Positions 42,713 to 51,551 of a stretch of 64,000 bases of DNA are shown one piece after another. This stretch comes from Flavobacteriales bacterium (GTDB lineage: Bacteria > Bacteroidota > Bacteroidia > Flavobacteriales_E > Vicingaceae): the NCBI GenBank assembly GCA_020635795.1, contig JACJZD010000002.1, forward strand, positions 62,001 through 126,000, in the 5' to 3' direction. Positions within the stretch are counted from its first letter, which is position 1. Every line of letters starts with the position of its first letter. The notes beneath the pieces were generated by a model. That model ran no database searches. It was not told where the DNA came from and saw nothing but the letters and a program-made list of their open reading frames with translations. The position numbers were made by a program, and so were the translations under genes.

Positions 42713-42863
42713 AAACCACACAGATACATAGCTATTTTATCGAATAAAGACCGACATAAATTAGCATAGTTTTCACGCAAAGCGTGAAATAACTATTGTG
42801 ATACTATTTCGTATGTTTTTAGAATTAGCCGTGTAATTATATCTCCTATTTATCTATGTGGTT
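42713..42863. repeat. MITE-like element with accacatag terminal inverted repeats, copy 3 (hairpin ttcacgc/gcgtgaa)
   Basis: aaaccacacagatacatag (42713-42731) and ctatttatctatgtggtt (about 42846-42863) form the inverted ends. Read on the minus strand it aligns along its length with copy 2, but the central hairpin is ttcacgc (42772-42778) - aaa - gcgtgaa (42782-42788), unrelated in sequence to that of copy 2. It lies between the divergent plsC-like gene and trpS. Confidence 0.85.
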
Positions 42864-42921
42864 AGTTGGTTAGATATTTCTTTTTTCGTATAATTCGTGC
42901 CAAAAAAATTACTTTTGTATT

Positions 42922-43890
42922 ATGGCAAGAATTTTAACAGGAGTACAAAGTACAGGAACTCCACATTTAGGAAATTTATTAGGGGCAATTTTGCCTGCAA
43001 TAGAAATGGCAAACGATCCTAAAAACGACGCTTTTCTGTTTATTGCAGATTTGCACTCGTTAACACAAATTAAGGATGCAAAAACCTTACGTGAAAACAC
43101 CAACAATACTGCTGCAGTTTGGTTAGCTTGCGGATTAAATCCTGCTTCAACAGTTTTTTATCGCCAATCTGATGTCGCTGAAGTTGCAGAATTATCGTGG
43201 TATTTGAGTTGTTTTTTCCCTTACCAACGACTAATGTTAGCTCATTCGTTTAAAGATAAAGCAGACAGACTAGAAGATATTAATGCTGGACTATTTACTT
43301 ATCCCATGTTAATGGCTGCTGATATCTTATTGTACGATGCTGAATTGGTTCCTGTAGGAAAAGATCAATTACAACATTTAGAAATGGCTAGAGATGTCGC
43401 TAATCGATTTAATCACCAAATGGGAGATACCTTGGTGCCGCCACAAGCCAAAATACAGGAAGATACCATGTTGATACCTGGAACTGATGGGGATAAAATG
43501 AGTAAATCGAAAAACAATACCATTAATATTTTCTTGTCGGACAAAGAGTTGAAAAAGCAAATAATGGGAATAGAAACCGATAGCACACCACTTGAAGAAC
43601 CAAAAAATCCAGACACATGTAATGTATTTGCGTTGTATAAATTGGTTGCTAAACCAGAACAAACAGAAGAATTGAGAAAAAAATATTTAGCTGGAAACTT
43701 TGGTTATGGTCATGCAAAAACGGCCTTGTTTGAATTGTTGTTAGAACGTTTTTCAAAAGAACGAGAGAAGTTTAATTATTATACACAAAACTTACCTGAA
43801 CTAGAAAAAGAATTACAAATTGGAGCAGAAAAAGCAAGAAAAGTGGCTCAACCTGTTTTGCAACGAGTGAGAGAAAAGTTGGGGTATTAA
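42922..43890 (+). CDS. trpS: Tryptophan-tRNA ligase
   Basis: 322 residues. The class I signature appears as GTPHLGNLLG (HIGH equivalent), and the KMSKS loop is DKMSKSKNN. FLFIADLHSLTQI and DADILLYDAELVPVGKDQLQHLEMARDVA-like tryptophan-pocket sequence are present. It charges tRNA-Trp. It is likely monocistronic: a strong hairpin pair without a T tract follows. Confidence 0.96.
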   Translation: MARILTGVQSTGTPHLGNLLGAILPAIEMANDPKNDAFLFIADLHSLTQIKDAKTLRENTNNTAAVWLACGLNPASTVFYRQSDVAEVAELSWYLSCFFPYQRLMLAHSFKDKADRLEDINAGLFTYPMLMAADILLYDAELVPVGKDQLQHLEMARDVANRFNHQMGDTLVPPQAKIQEDTMLIPGTDGDKMSKSKNNTINIFLSDKELKKQIMGIETDSTPLEEPKNPDTCNVFALYKLVAKPEQTEELRKKYLAGNFGYGHAKTALFELLLERFSKEREKFNYYTQNLPELEKELQIGAEKARKVAQPVLQRVREKLGY

Positions 43891-43913
43891 AATGAAAATT
43901 ACTTAAAAAAGAA

Positions 43914-43956
43914 ACGTCCCAATTACTCGGGACGTCAGACCAAGGATACTATCCTT
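43914..43956. other. Two adjacent hairpins downstream of trpS
   Basis: Stem 1 acgtccc (43914-43920) / gggacgt (43929-43935) with an 8-base loop; stem 2 aaggat (43942-43947) / atcctt (43951-43956) with a 3-base loop. There is no T tract, so a simple intrinsic terminator is not supported. It could be a degraded REP element, a small structured RNA or an attenuator for the NYN gene. Confidence 0.5.
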
Positions 43957-43998
43957 AGTGTTGTTCATGAGTACAAATGTAAACAAAGTAAAATATTT

Positions 43999-44628
43999 AT
44001 GCAAATAGAAAATAAAAATTATGAACGTGTAATTGTTTATATTGATGGCTTTAATCTTTATTTTGGAATACGAGAGGCAGGATTCGATAATTGTAGATGG
44101 TTAAATTTAAAAGTGTTGATAGAGAATTTATTACAATCCAATCAAAAACTTGTTCAAATAAAATATTTTACCAGTAGAGTAAGTAATAATTTAGACAAAC
44201 AAAAAAGGCAATCCACTTATATTGATGCTATAGAGACAATTGATGTAAAGGTGATTTATGGAAATTATCAGGATGGATCTGAAGAATGTAAACGATGTGG
44301 AAATATTTGGCGAACTGCTAAAGAAAAGATGACTGATGTTAATATTGCAACATCAATGATTATAGATGCTTACAAAGATGAGTTTGATATGGCAATGTTA
44401 ATTTCAGGAGATAGTGATTTAGTTCCTCCGATTAAGTCTATTCATGAGAATTTTAAAAATAAAAGAGTGTTTATTGCATTTCCTCCCAAAAGACATAATT
44501 CATCAATGGCGTTAGTTGCAAAAGGATCGATGACTATTGGACGCAAGAAACTTGTTGATAGTCAATTTGATGAAGAAGTAATTAGTAAGACTGGATTTAA
44601 ATTAAAAATACCTAGTACTTGGCGATAG
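43999..44628 (+). CDS. NYN domain protein (LabA/DUF88-like PIN-fold nuclease)
   Basis: 209 residues. The NYN/PIN-like acidic sites are VIVYIDGFNLYFGI (first Asp, Asn), VNIATSMIIDAYKD (Asp) and MLISGDSDLVPPI (Asp pair), with a CxxC pair (ECKRCGN) between. This fold is associated with metal-dependent RNA cleavage in other proteins; activity here is inferred. It stands alone between trpS and a convergent M42 peptidase, so context gives no target. Confidence 0.88.
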   Translation: MQIENKNYERVIVYIDGFNLYFGIREAGFDNCRWLNLKVLIENLLQSNQKLVQIKYFTSRVSNNLDKQKRQSTYIDAIETIDVKVIYGNYQDGSEECKRCGNIWRTAKEKMTDVNIATSMIIDAYKDEFDMAMLISGDSDLVPPIKSIHENFKNKRVFIAFPPKRHNSSMALVAKGSMTIGRKKLVDSQFDEEVISKTGFKLKIPSTWR

Positions 44629-44638
44629 TATACGAACT

Positions 44639-45643
44639 TCAATCATTGATATAAGCCAAACACAAATCAATAGTGGCTTCTATACCTTTAACATGTGTTC
44701 GTTCTGTACCATGTGATGCTGCAACACCCATACCGATTAATGCTACTCTAAAATCGTTTCCTGCACGTAAAGCAGCAGAACCATCAGAGCCATAAAAAGG
44801 GTAAACGTCAACTTTGTACGGTATTTTGTTTTTTTGTGCTAAATCAACCAGTTTTTTTCTAAAATTATAATCGTAAGGACCAGAGCTGTCTTTTGCACAA
44901 ATGGAGCAACTTACTTCGTTCCCTTGGCAATCATCTCCCAAGACACCCATGTCTATAACCAACAATTCTTCAATGGTTTCAGAGTAACCAACTGTTCCAC
45001 CGTGCCCAACTTCTTCGTAGTTTGAAAAGAAAATTTCTACTGGCACTTCTTTCTTTTGTTCTTTTAATCGGCGAGCCAATTCAAACAATACATAGCAACC
45101 CGCTTTATTGTCTAAGAAACGAGATTTAATGAAACCACTTTTTAACTCTTGGTATTTAACATCAACACAAATAATATCGCCCACTTCAATACCCAGTTTG
45201 CTTACATCTTCCTTAGAATAGACTTCTTCGTCTAGGCGAATGTGCATACTTTTTATGGTACGGTCGGTTTTTTCTTTTTCGTTGTTAGCATGTACTGAAG
45301 GGTTGTTCAATAAAATAGTACCCGTAAAGGTTTTATTGTTGTGCGTAATAATTTTAACATATTCACCCTCTGCACCTGTTAACGATAAACCTCCTAATAG
45401 TGAAAAAGATAATGTTCCGTTTGGTTTTATACCCGAAACGATAGCACCTAAAGTATCAACGTGGGCAGCAATGGCTAGTGTAGGTTTTTTACCTAACGCA
45501 CATTTAACAGCACCTTTATTGGTGTATTCTGGCTGATATCCGTAACTTTTTAATAAATCGAAAATATATTTAGAAGCATTATCGGTGTAACCCGATGGAG
45601 AATCAATTGCAATGAGTTCTTTTAATGTTTTGTATTTGCTCAT
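44639..45643 (-). CDS. M42 family metallopeptidase (glutamyl aminopeptidase/deblocking type)
   Basis: 334 residues. Metal-site motifs are AIAAHVDTLGAIV (His, Asp), RFLDNKAGCYV (bridging Asp), SNYEEVGHGG (catalytic Glu pair) and the C-terminal AASHGTERTHVKG. M42 enzymes form tetrahedral aminopeptidase complexes in the cytoplasm and degrade peptides. It is followed on the other strand by nothing related; upstream lies the repeat-embedded GIY-YIG ORF. Confidence 0.9.
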   Translation of the reverse strand: MSKYKTLKELIAIDSPSGYTDNASKYIFDLLKSYGYQPEYTNKGAVKCALGKKPTLAIAAHVDTLGAIVSGIKPNGTLSFSLLGGLSLTGAEGEYVKIITHNNKTFTGTILLNNPSVHANNEKEKTDRTIKSMHIRLDEEVYSKEDVSKLGIEVGDIICVDVKYQELKSGFIKSRFLDNKAGCYVLFELARRLKEQKKEVPVEIFFSNYEEVGHGGTVGYSETIEELLVIDMGVLGDDCQGNEVSCSICAKDSSGPYDYNFRKKLVDLAQKNKIPYKVDVYPFYGSDGSAALRAGNDFRVALIGMGVAASHGTERTHVKGIEATIDLCLAYIND

Positions 45644-45680
45644 GGTATTAAATTAAAAAATAAATGTAGTACTTTTCTCT

Positions 45681-46207
45681 TTGTCATTCAGAGCAAAATT
45701 TTACATAAAATTTATTTTATTGTAAAATGTAGCGAAGAATCTCTTTTTCTTTTATAACTAGATTCATCACTTCAATTTGTAGTTCCTAATGACAATTAAT
45801 CTATCTTATCATTTAAGAAATCCCAATTGGGATTAAATGAATTTATCAATTGCTCTTTTTTATTTCTCGACCACCCTTTTATTCTTTTCTCTTGTTCAAT
45901 TGCATGATTCACATTTTGAAATCGTTCAAAATAAATCAAATAACAACAGTTGTATTTTGAAGTAAAAGCTAGGCTTTTTACTTTTTCCTGATGTTCAAAT
46001 AATCGTCTTTTCAAATCATTTGTAACCCCAGTATAAATTACAGTTTTATTGATGTTTGTAAGAACATAAACAAAATAATTATGTTGCATTTAAGGTCTTT
46101 TGTCTCTAAAATAAACTAAAAACTTTAAGAATATAGAACAAAACAGATTCATCACTTCAATTTGTAGGGAAAATTAATTTTCCACAAATTATTGTTCTGA
46201 ATGACAA
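45681..46207. mobile_element. Inverted-repeat-bounded element carrying a GIY-YIG ORF
   Basis: Perfect 12-base ends ttgtcattcaga (45681-45692) and tctgaatgacaa (46196-46207) are inverted. Inside, a direct repeat gattcatcacttcaatttg occurs at about 45764-45782 and again at about 46147-46165, on either side of the GIY-YIG gene, and a second partial end (taatgacaa about 45788-45796) touches that gene's stop. This looks like a REP-type repeat into or around which the ORF was placed. No transposase is present. Confidence 0.6.
45796..46089 (-). CDS. GIY-YIG (URI-type) endonuclease domain protein
   Basis: 97 residues. The GIY motif is FVYVLTN and the YIG motif is VIYTGVTNDLKRRLFEH with the catalytic Arg. 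The late Glu is in YFERFQNVNHAIEQEKRIKGWSRNKKEQLI. Free-standing URI-type proteins are abundant in Bacteroidota; they are putative single-strand or structure-specific nucleases of unknown role. It is embedded in an inverted-repeat element between asd and the M42 gene, which suggests mobility. Confidence 0.93.
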   Translation of the reverse strand: MQHNYFVYVLTNINKTVIYTGVTNDLKRRLFEHQEKVKSLAFTSKYNCCYLIYFERFQNVNHAIEQEKRIKGWSRNKKEQLINSFNPNWDFLNDKID

Positions 46208-46211
46208 GAAA

Positions 46212-47201
46212 CTAAACCAGTTTGTTTTTAATTAAATATTCGCCAATTTGTATAGCGTTGGTGGCTGCTCCTTTGCGTAAATTATCTGCAACAATCCATA
46301 AATTTAAGGTATTTGGATTTGATTCATCTCTACGAATACGACCAACAAAAACATCGTCTTTATCAGCAGCATAAATAGGCATTGGGTAAGTATTGGTGTC
46401 GGGATTATCTTGCAAAGTTACTCCTGGAGTTTCGTGTAAAATTTTACGAACATCCGACAAATCAAAATCGTTTTCGAATTCAATATTTACCGTTTCTGAA
46501 TGCCCTCCAACAACAGGAACACGAACGGCGGTTGCAGTAATTCTTAAACTGTCGTCACCCATAATTTTTTTAGGTTCGTTTACCAACTTCATTTCTTCTT
46601 TGGTATAACCGTTGTCTGTAAACACGTCGCATTGTGGCAAACAGTTTTTATCAATCGGGTAAGGGTAAGCCATTTCGCCTTTTACTCCTGCTTGTTCGTT
46701 TTTTAGTTGCTCAACAGCTTTTACGCCAGTACCAGTAATTGATTGGTAAGTAGAAACAATTACTCGTTTTACTTTATATTTTTTGTGTAAAGGATTCAAT
46801 ACCATTACCATTTGTATGGTTGAACAATTTGGGTTGGCAATAATTTTATCAGATGCAGTTAATTCGTGCGCATTAATTTCAGGAACAATTAACTTGTTGT
46901 TGGGGTTCATTCTCCAAGCCGAAGAGTTATCTATAACAGTTGTTCCAGCTTCAGCGAATTTTGGAGCCCAATCTAACGATGTTCCGCCACCAGCTGAAAA
47001 TATAGCGATATCAGCTTTCATGTCAACAGCAGTTTGTAAACCAACAATCTTATACTTCTTACCTTGGTATTCCACTTCTTTTCCTACTGATTTTTCTGAT
47101 GCAACAGGAATTAATTCTGTTATCGGAAAATTTCTTTCTGCTAAAACTTTTAGCATAACATTGCCTACCATTCCGGTAGCGCCTACAACTGCAACTTTCA
47201 T
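46212..47201 (-). CDS. asd: Aspartate-semialdehyde dehydrogenase
   Basis: 329 residues. NADP-binding opening VAVVGATGMVGNVMLKVL; catalytic Cys C126 in IIANPNCSTIQMV; active-site His in VPVVGGHSETVNIEF. It reduces beta-aspartyl phosphate to aspartate semialdehyde, feeding lysine/diaminopimelate, methionine and threonine synthesis. The stop lies 4 bases from the end of the GIY-YIG repeat element. Confidence 0.96.
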   Translation of the reverse strand: MKVAVVGATGMVGNVMLKVLAERNFPITELIPVASEKSVGKEVEYQGKKYKIVGLQTAVDMKADIAIFSAGGGTSLDWAPKFAEAGTTVIDNSSAWRMNPNNKLIVPEINAHELTASDKIIANPNCSTIQMVMVLNPLHKKYKVKRVIVSTYQSITGTGVKAVEQLKNEQAGVKGEMAYPYPIDKNCLPQCDVFTDNGYTKEEMKLVNEPKKIMGDDSLRITATAVRVPVVGGHSETVNIEFENDFDLSDVRKILHETPGVTLQDNPDTNTYPMPIYAADKDDVFVGRIRRDESNPNTLNLWIVADNLRKGAATNAIQIGEYLIKNKLV

Positions 47202-47308
47202 TAGTATTGATTTAAGTTTTGAACGACAAAAGTATAATAAAAAATAATGGTCGTTTTAAATTTATCGTCAAAGTTGAAGAGTTTATTCTTTTTTTACATT
47301 TAAAGTTA

Positions 47309-47382
47309 GCTTCATCCCGTGCTTGACACGGGAACTAGTTTTTGGTTGTTTAGCTGGATTCCTTGCTTCGCAGGAATGGAAT
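47309..47382. repeat. Tandem hairpin repeat upstream of tatD
   Basis: Stem 1 tcccgtg (47315-47321) / cacggga (47327-47333). Stem 2 attcc-ttgc ... gca-ggaat (47358-47377). The second stem resembles the palindrome at 9426-9445 that interrupts the korA-like fragment. These look like dispersed REP-type units; the frame through them is open but starts before any plausible tatD start. Confidence 0.65.
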
Positions 47383-47405
47383 CTCTTTTTATGTATTTTT
47401 GCCAC

Positions 47406-48176
47406 ATGATTTTTACTGATACCCATACTCATTTATATAGCGAACAATTTGATGAGGATAGAACAGCAATGATTCAAAAAGCTATTAGTGCTGGAGTAGA
47501 GAGGATTTTTTTGCCAAACATTGATAGCTCTTCTATAGTTGGAATGTTGGCTTTACAACAACAATTTCCAACAAATTGTTTTGCCATGATGGGTTTGCAT
47601 CCAACATCGGTTAAAGAAAATTATTTAGAAGAGCTCCAAATTATTGAACAACACTTAAATCAGCAAAAATTTTGTGCCATTGGCGAAATTGGTATTGATT
47701 TGTACTGGGACAAAACTTTTTTACCCCAACAACAAGATGCTTTCCGAACCCAAATTAATTGGGCAAAAGAAAGAAACTTGCCATTCGTTATTCATTGCAG
47801 AGATTCGTTTAACGAGATTTTTGAGATTTTAGATGAACTAAACGACGAAAAAATGCGAGGTATTTTTCATTGCTTTACTGGTGATTTATCACAAGCAAAT
47901 AAAGTGATTGCTTACGGAGGGTTTAAGCTTGGAATAGGAGGGGTAGTTACCTTTAAAAATTCTGGGTTGGAAGAGGTATTCAAACATATTGATATCAAAC
48001 ACTTGGTTTTAGAAACCGACTCTCCCTATTTAGCACCAGTTCCTTATCGTGGAAAACGTAATGAAACGAGCTACATTGTTAATATTGCCGAAAAACTTTC
48101 TGACATTTATCAACTACCAATTGAAGATGTGGCAAAAATTACCACTCAAAATTCTATTGAAGTGTTTGGTTTTTAA
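47406..48176 (+). CDS. TatD family deoxyribonuclease
   Basis: 256 residues from ATG 47406; the longer in-frame extension runs through repeat sequence and is rejected. Metal motifs are FTDTHTHLYSEQF (HxH), GEIGIDLYWD, FVIHCRD, FHCFTGD and VLETDSPYLAP. TatD enzymes are Mg-dependent 3'-5' exonucleases linked to DNA repair. The next gene, an asparaginase, follows after 15 bases, so they are probably co-transcribed. Confidence 0.93.
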   Translation: MIFTDTHTHLYSEQFDEDRTAMIQKAISAGVERIFLPNIDSSSIVGMLALQQQFPTNCFAMMGLHPTSVKENYLEELQIIEQHLNQQKFCAIGEIGIDLYWDKTFLPQQQDAFRTQINWAKERNLPFVIHCRDSFNEIFEILDELNDEKMRGIFHCFTGDLSQANKVIAYGGFKLGIGGVVTFKNSGLEEVFKHIDIKHLVLETDSPYLAPVPYRGKRNETSYIVNIAEKLSDIYQLPIEDVAKITTQNSIEVFGF

Positions 48177-48191
48177 ACTACATTTGTTATT

Positions 48192-49211
48192 GTGAGTTCA
48201 ATTTTAATCATATACACTGGCGGAACCATAGGAATGGTGAAGGACGAAAAAACAGGAATGTTAAAGTCGTTCGATTTTGATTCGCTGTTGAAAGAAATTC
48301 CTGAAATAAAAAAGTTTGCTCATCAAATCAACATCAAATCGTTTGATGTTCCTATCGATTCTTCGAATATTCAATTGGAGAATTGGGTTCGATTAACCGA
48401 AATTATTTACGATAATTATCAAACAAACGATGGTTTTGTTATTTTACATGGTTCAGACACCATGTCGTTTACAGCTTCGGCATTAAGTTTTATGTTAGAA
48501 AACTTGAACAAACCAGTAGTGTTAACCGGCTCGCAGTTGCCAATTGGTGTGATGCGAACGGATGCTAAAGAAAACTTATTGACAGCCATAGAAATTGCTA
48601 CTACACAAATTAACAACAGGCCTGCAGTACCAGAAGTTTCGGTGTATTTTGAGTACAACTTGTATCGAGGAAATCGATCAACTAAAACAAGTGCAGAAGA
48701 GTTTAAAGCATTTACATCGCCCAATTATCCTGTTTTAGCTGAAGCTGGCGTAAACCTAAAATTTAACTCCGATAAAATTCAAAACTACTCTAATAAAGAG
48801 TTGGTTAAACGAATTAATTTGAACGACAACATTGCTACATTAAAAATGTATCCAGGTATCTCGAAACAATTTATTGAATCGGTAATCAATACAAAAGGAT
48901 TAAAAGCAATAGTGATGGAAACTTTTGGAGCAGGAAACGCTACTACTCAAATTTGGTTTATCGACTTATTAAGCGAAGCCATAAAGAAAGGCATCATTAT
49001 TTTAAACATTAGTCAATGCCAAGGAGGCTCGGTTGAGCAAGGCAAATACGAAACCAGCTCATTTTTTAATAAAATTGGTGTTGTTAGCGGAAAAGACATG
49101 ACTTTTGAAGCCGCTACCACCAAATTAATGTATGTATTGGGATTGAATTTATCGAAGGAAGAAACGATAAAATTGTTACAACAAAATTTAAGAGGGGAGT
49201 TGACAGCGTAA
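48192..49211 (+). CDS. Type I L-asparaginase
   Basis: 339 residues from a GTG start at 48192. The first catalytic motif is IYTGGTIGM and the second GFVILHGSDTMSFTASALSF, each with its Thr nucleophile/helper, plus the Lys downstream (RTDAKEN). The absence of a signal peptide fits the cytoplasmic type I class (AnsA). It converts asparagine to aspartate and ammonia. It is convergent with the Tex-like gene, with one base between stops. Confidence 0.92.
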   Translation: MSSILIIYTGGTIGMVKDEKTGMLKSFDFDSLLKEIPEIKKFAHQINIKSFDVPIDSSNIQLENWVRLTEIIYDNYQTNDGFVILHGSDTMSFTASALSFMLENLNKPVVLTGSQLPIGVMRTDAKENLLTAIEIATTQINNRPAVPEVSVYFEYNLYRGNRSTKTSAEEFKAFTSPNYPVLAEAGVNLKFNSDKIQNYSNKELVKRINLNDNIATLKMYPGISKQFIESVINTKGLKAIVMETFGAGNATTQIWFIDLLSEAIKKGIIILNISQCQGGSVEQGKYETSSFFNKIGVVSGKDMTFEAATTKLMYVLGLNLSKEETIKLLQQNLRGELTA

Positions 49212-49212
49212 A

Positions 49213-51339
49213 TCAATCTTTCAAACTCAATCCAATTCGTTTACGTTCTTTATCTACTTCCAATACTTTAACCATAACGTGTTGATGCAAACTAATCACA
49301 TCAGATGGATTGGCAACATAATCGTTCGCTAAATTAGAAATGTGTATCAACCCGTTTTCTTTAATCCCGATATCTACAAAAGCTCCAAAATTGGTCACAT
49401 TATTCACTATTCCAGGAATTTTCATACCAACAATTACATCGTTAATTGATTTTAAATTTTTGTCGAATTCAAAAACTTTAGCAGTTTTTCGAGGATCTCT
49501 TCCAGGTTTTAACAACTCATTTTTAATATCAGTTAATGTCAACTCTCCAATCGTTTCGCTAACATAATTGTTCCAATTAATTTGATTGATAAGCTCTTCA
49601 TTCCCAATAATTTTCTCTACAGTTGTTTTGGCGTCTTTGCAAATTTGTTGTACCAATTTATAACTTTCGGGATGAACAGCACTGTTGTCGAGAGGGTTTT
49701 TGGCGTTTGCCAATCGTAAAAAACCAGCAGCTTGTTCAAAAGCTTTTGGACCAAGTTTGGCTACTTTTTTTAATTCTTCTCTACTTGTAAAACCACCGTG
49801 TTCTTTTCTATAATTTACGATATTTTCAGCCAATTGAGGTCCAATTCCTGAAATGTAAGTCAATAAATATTTACTGGCTACATTCAAATCTACGCCAACT
49901 TTATTTACACAGCTTATTACTACATTGTCTAGTTGTTGTTGTAACAACTTTTGGTCAACATCGTGTTGATATTGTCCTACACCAATACTCTTAGGGTCAA
50001 TTTTTACCAATTCAGCTAAAGGGTCCATCAATCGACGACCAATTGAAACAGAGCCTCGCACAGTTACGTCGTAATTTGGAAATTCTTCGCGAGCAATGCT
50101 AGAAGCAGAATAAATAGAAGCACCAGCTTCATTAACTACAAACACTTTTACCTCTGTAGAAAAAGGCGTGTATTTGATAAAATTTTCAGTCTCGCGACTA
50201 GCTGTTCCATTGCCAATTGCTATGGCTTCAATTTTATATTGATTGGCAAGTGTTGCAATTTTATTTTGTGCTTTTTTGGTTTCGTTTTGTGGTGCATGTG
50301 GATAAATGGTTTCATTATGCAACAAATCTCCATTTTCGTTTAAACAAACCACTTTACAGCCCGTTCTAAATCCAGGGTCAATAGCTAAAACTCTTTTTCC
50401 TCCTAAAGGCGATTGTAGTAAAAGTTGACGTAAATTATCGGCAAAAACATTGATGGCTTCTTCATCCGCTTTTGTTTTCAGTTCGTTTCGTATTTCTGTT
50501 TCAATAGAAGTTTTAATAAGTCTTGTGTAAGAGTCTTTAATACAATCTTTCAATTCTTCTTCGAAAGGTGAATTGGGTTTAATTACGTTTTGTTCTATTA
50601 TCGAAAGAGCCGTTTTTTTGTCGGGTTCAATATTTACTTTTAGTAAACTGTCGTTTTGAGCACGAAATAGTGCCAAAATTCGGTGCGATTTTATTTTTTT
50701 GATGGATTCCTCAAAATCAAAATAGTCTTTGTATTTCTCGGCTTCATCCTCTTTTCCTTTTACCAATTTTGACGAGATGAATCCCGAATTCCAAAACAAT
50801 GCTCTCATTTTTTGACGAATAATTTGTCTTTCAGCAATCCATTGTGAAGCGATGTCTTTAGCCCCAGAAATGGCTGTTTCAACATCAGTAACTTTTGAGT
50901 TTACATATTTTTGAGCTATCGAATCAAAATCATAACCAATTTGCGACATTAAGATTTTTGCTAAAGGTTCTAAACCTAAGGCAACGGCTTTGTCAGCTTT
51001 GGTTTCTCTACGTGGTTTAAAAGGCAAATAAATATCTTCCAATTCTTGAATTTCGGTACAAGAATCAATTTTCAGTTTGATGTCGGCACTTAACTTTCCT
51101 TGTTCGGTAATTGAAGCAATGATAAACTCTTTTCGTTTTTCAAAATCCAACATTTTCTGGTAGTTGATAGCAATAGCCTCAATTTGTACTTCGTCCAAAT
51201 TATTTGTAGCTTCTTTTCGATACCTTGATATAAATGGAATTGTAGCTCCATTATTGAGTAACTCAAGTGTGTTTTTTACTTGTTTTGAAGTTAAGTTTAA
51301 CTTTTTTGCAAGATCATTTATTTTAATAATTTCTTCCAT
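49213..51339 (-). CDS. Tex-like S1 RNA-binding protein
   Basis: 708 residues, all Tex domains present: N-terminal helical region (ISRYRKEATNNLDEVQ), YqgF/RNase H-like domain (KRVLAIDPGFRTGCKVVCL), helix-hairpin-helix pair (LLTYISGIGPQLAENIVNYRKEHGGF) and a C-terminal S1 domain (VGMKIPGIVNNVTNFGAFVDIGIKENGLIHIS). Tex proteins bind nucleic acids and act in transcription/translation homeostasis; the precise role is not settled. Gene stands alone on its strand here. Confidence 0.94.
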   Translation of the reverse strand: MEEIIKINDLAKKLNLTSKQVKNTLELLNNGATIPFISRYRKEATNNLDEVQIEAIAINYQKMLDFEKRKEFIIASITEQGKLSADIKLKIDSCTEIQELEDIYLPFKPRRETKADKAVALGLEPLAKILMSQIGYDFDSIAQKYVNSKVTDVETAISGAKDIASQWIAERQIIRQKMRALFWNSGFISSKLVKGKEDEAEKYKDYFDFEESIKKIKSHRILALFRAQNDSLLKVNIEPDKKTALSIIEQNVIKPNSPFEEELKDCIKDSYTRLIKTSIETEIRNELKTKADEEAINVFADNLRQLLLQSPLGGKRVLAIDPGFRTGCKVVCLNENGDLLHNETIYPHAPQNETKKAQNKIATLANQYKIEAIAIGNGTASRETENFIKYTPFSTEVKVFVVNEAGASIYSASSIAREEFPNYDVTVRGSVSIGRRLMDPLAELVKIDPKSIGVGQYQHDVDQKLLQQQLDNVVISCVNKVGVDLNVASKYLLTYISGIGPQLAENIVNYRKEHGGFTSREELKKVAKLGPKAFEQAAGFLRLANAKNPLDNSAVHPESYKLVQQICKDAKTTVEKIIGNEELINQINWNNYVSETIGELTLTDIKNELLKPGRDPRKTAKVFEFDKNLKSINDVIVGMKIPGIVNNVTNFGAFVDIGIKENGLIHISNLANDYVANPSDVISLHQHVMVKVLEVDKERKRIGLSLKD

Positions 51340-51384
51340 TTATGCTATTTATGTTAAAATCTACGCATTTTCACGCAACCAATT

Positions 51385-51410
51385 TAGGTATAAATACGTA
51401 TTAGTACCTA
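51385..51410. promoter_or_regulatory. 26-base palindrome centred on TACGTA in a divergent promoter region
   Basis: The sequence from taggta to taccta is self-complementary except for two mismatched pairs. It lies between the divergent tex-like gene (start 51339) and the T9SS surface-protein gene (start 51552). The size and symmetry suggest an operator for a dimeric regulator. Other TACG/CGTA stretches surround it, as upstream of 6415 and 7916. Confidence 0.45.
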
Positions 51411-51551
51411 CTAAAAATTAAGTATTTTCGCTAAAAACCATAGGTTAATCTACGGTATTAAGCTGTTTATCTAAATATTAAAATTTAACAATTAAATAGA
51501 ATTAAATTTGATTTTGTAACAATTACCATTGTTTAACTTAAAAAAAATCCT

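Noticed and set aside
47319..47405. Longer N-terminus for the TatD gene
   Set aside because: The extension translates repeat hairpins, and family sequence starts exactly at MIFTDTHTHL (47406).
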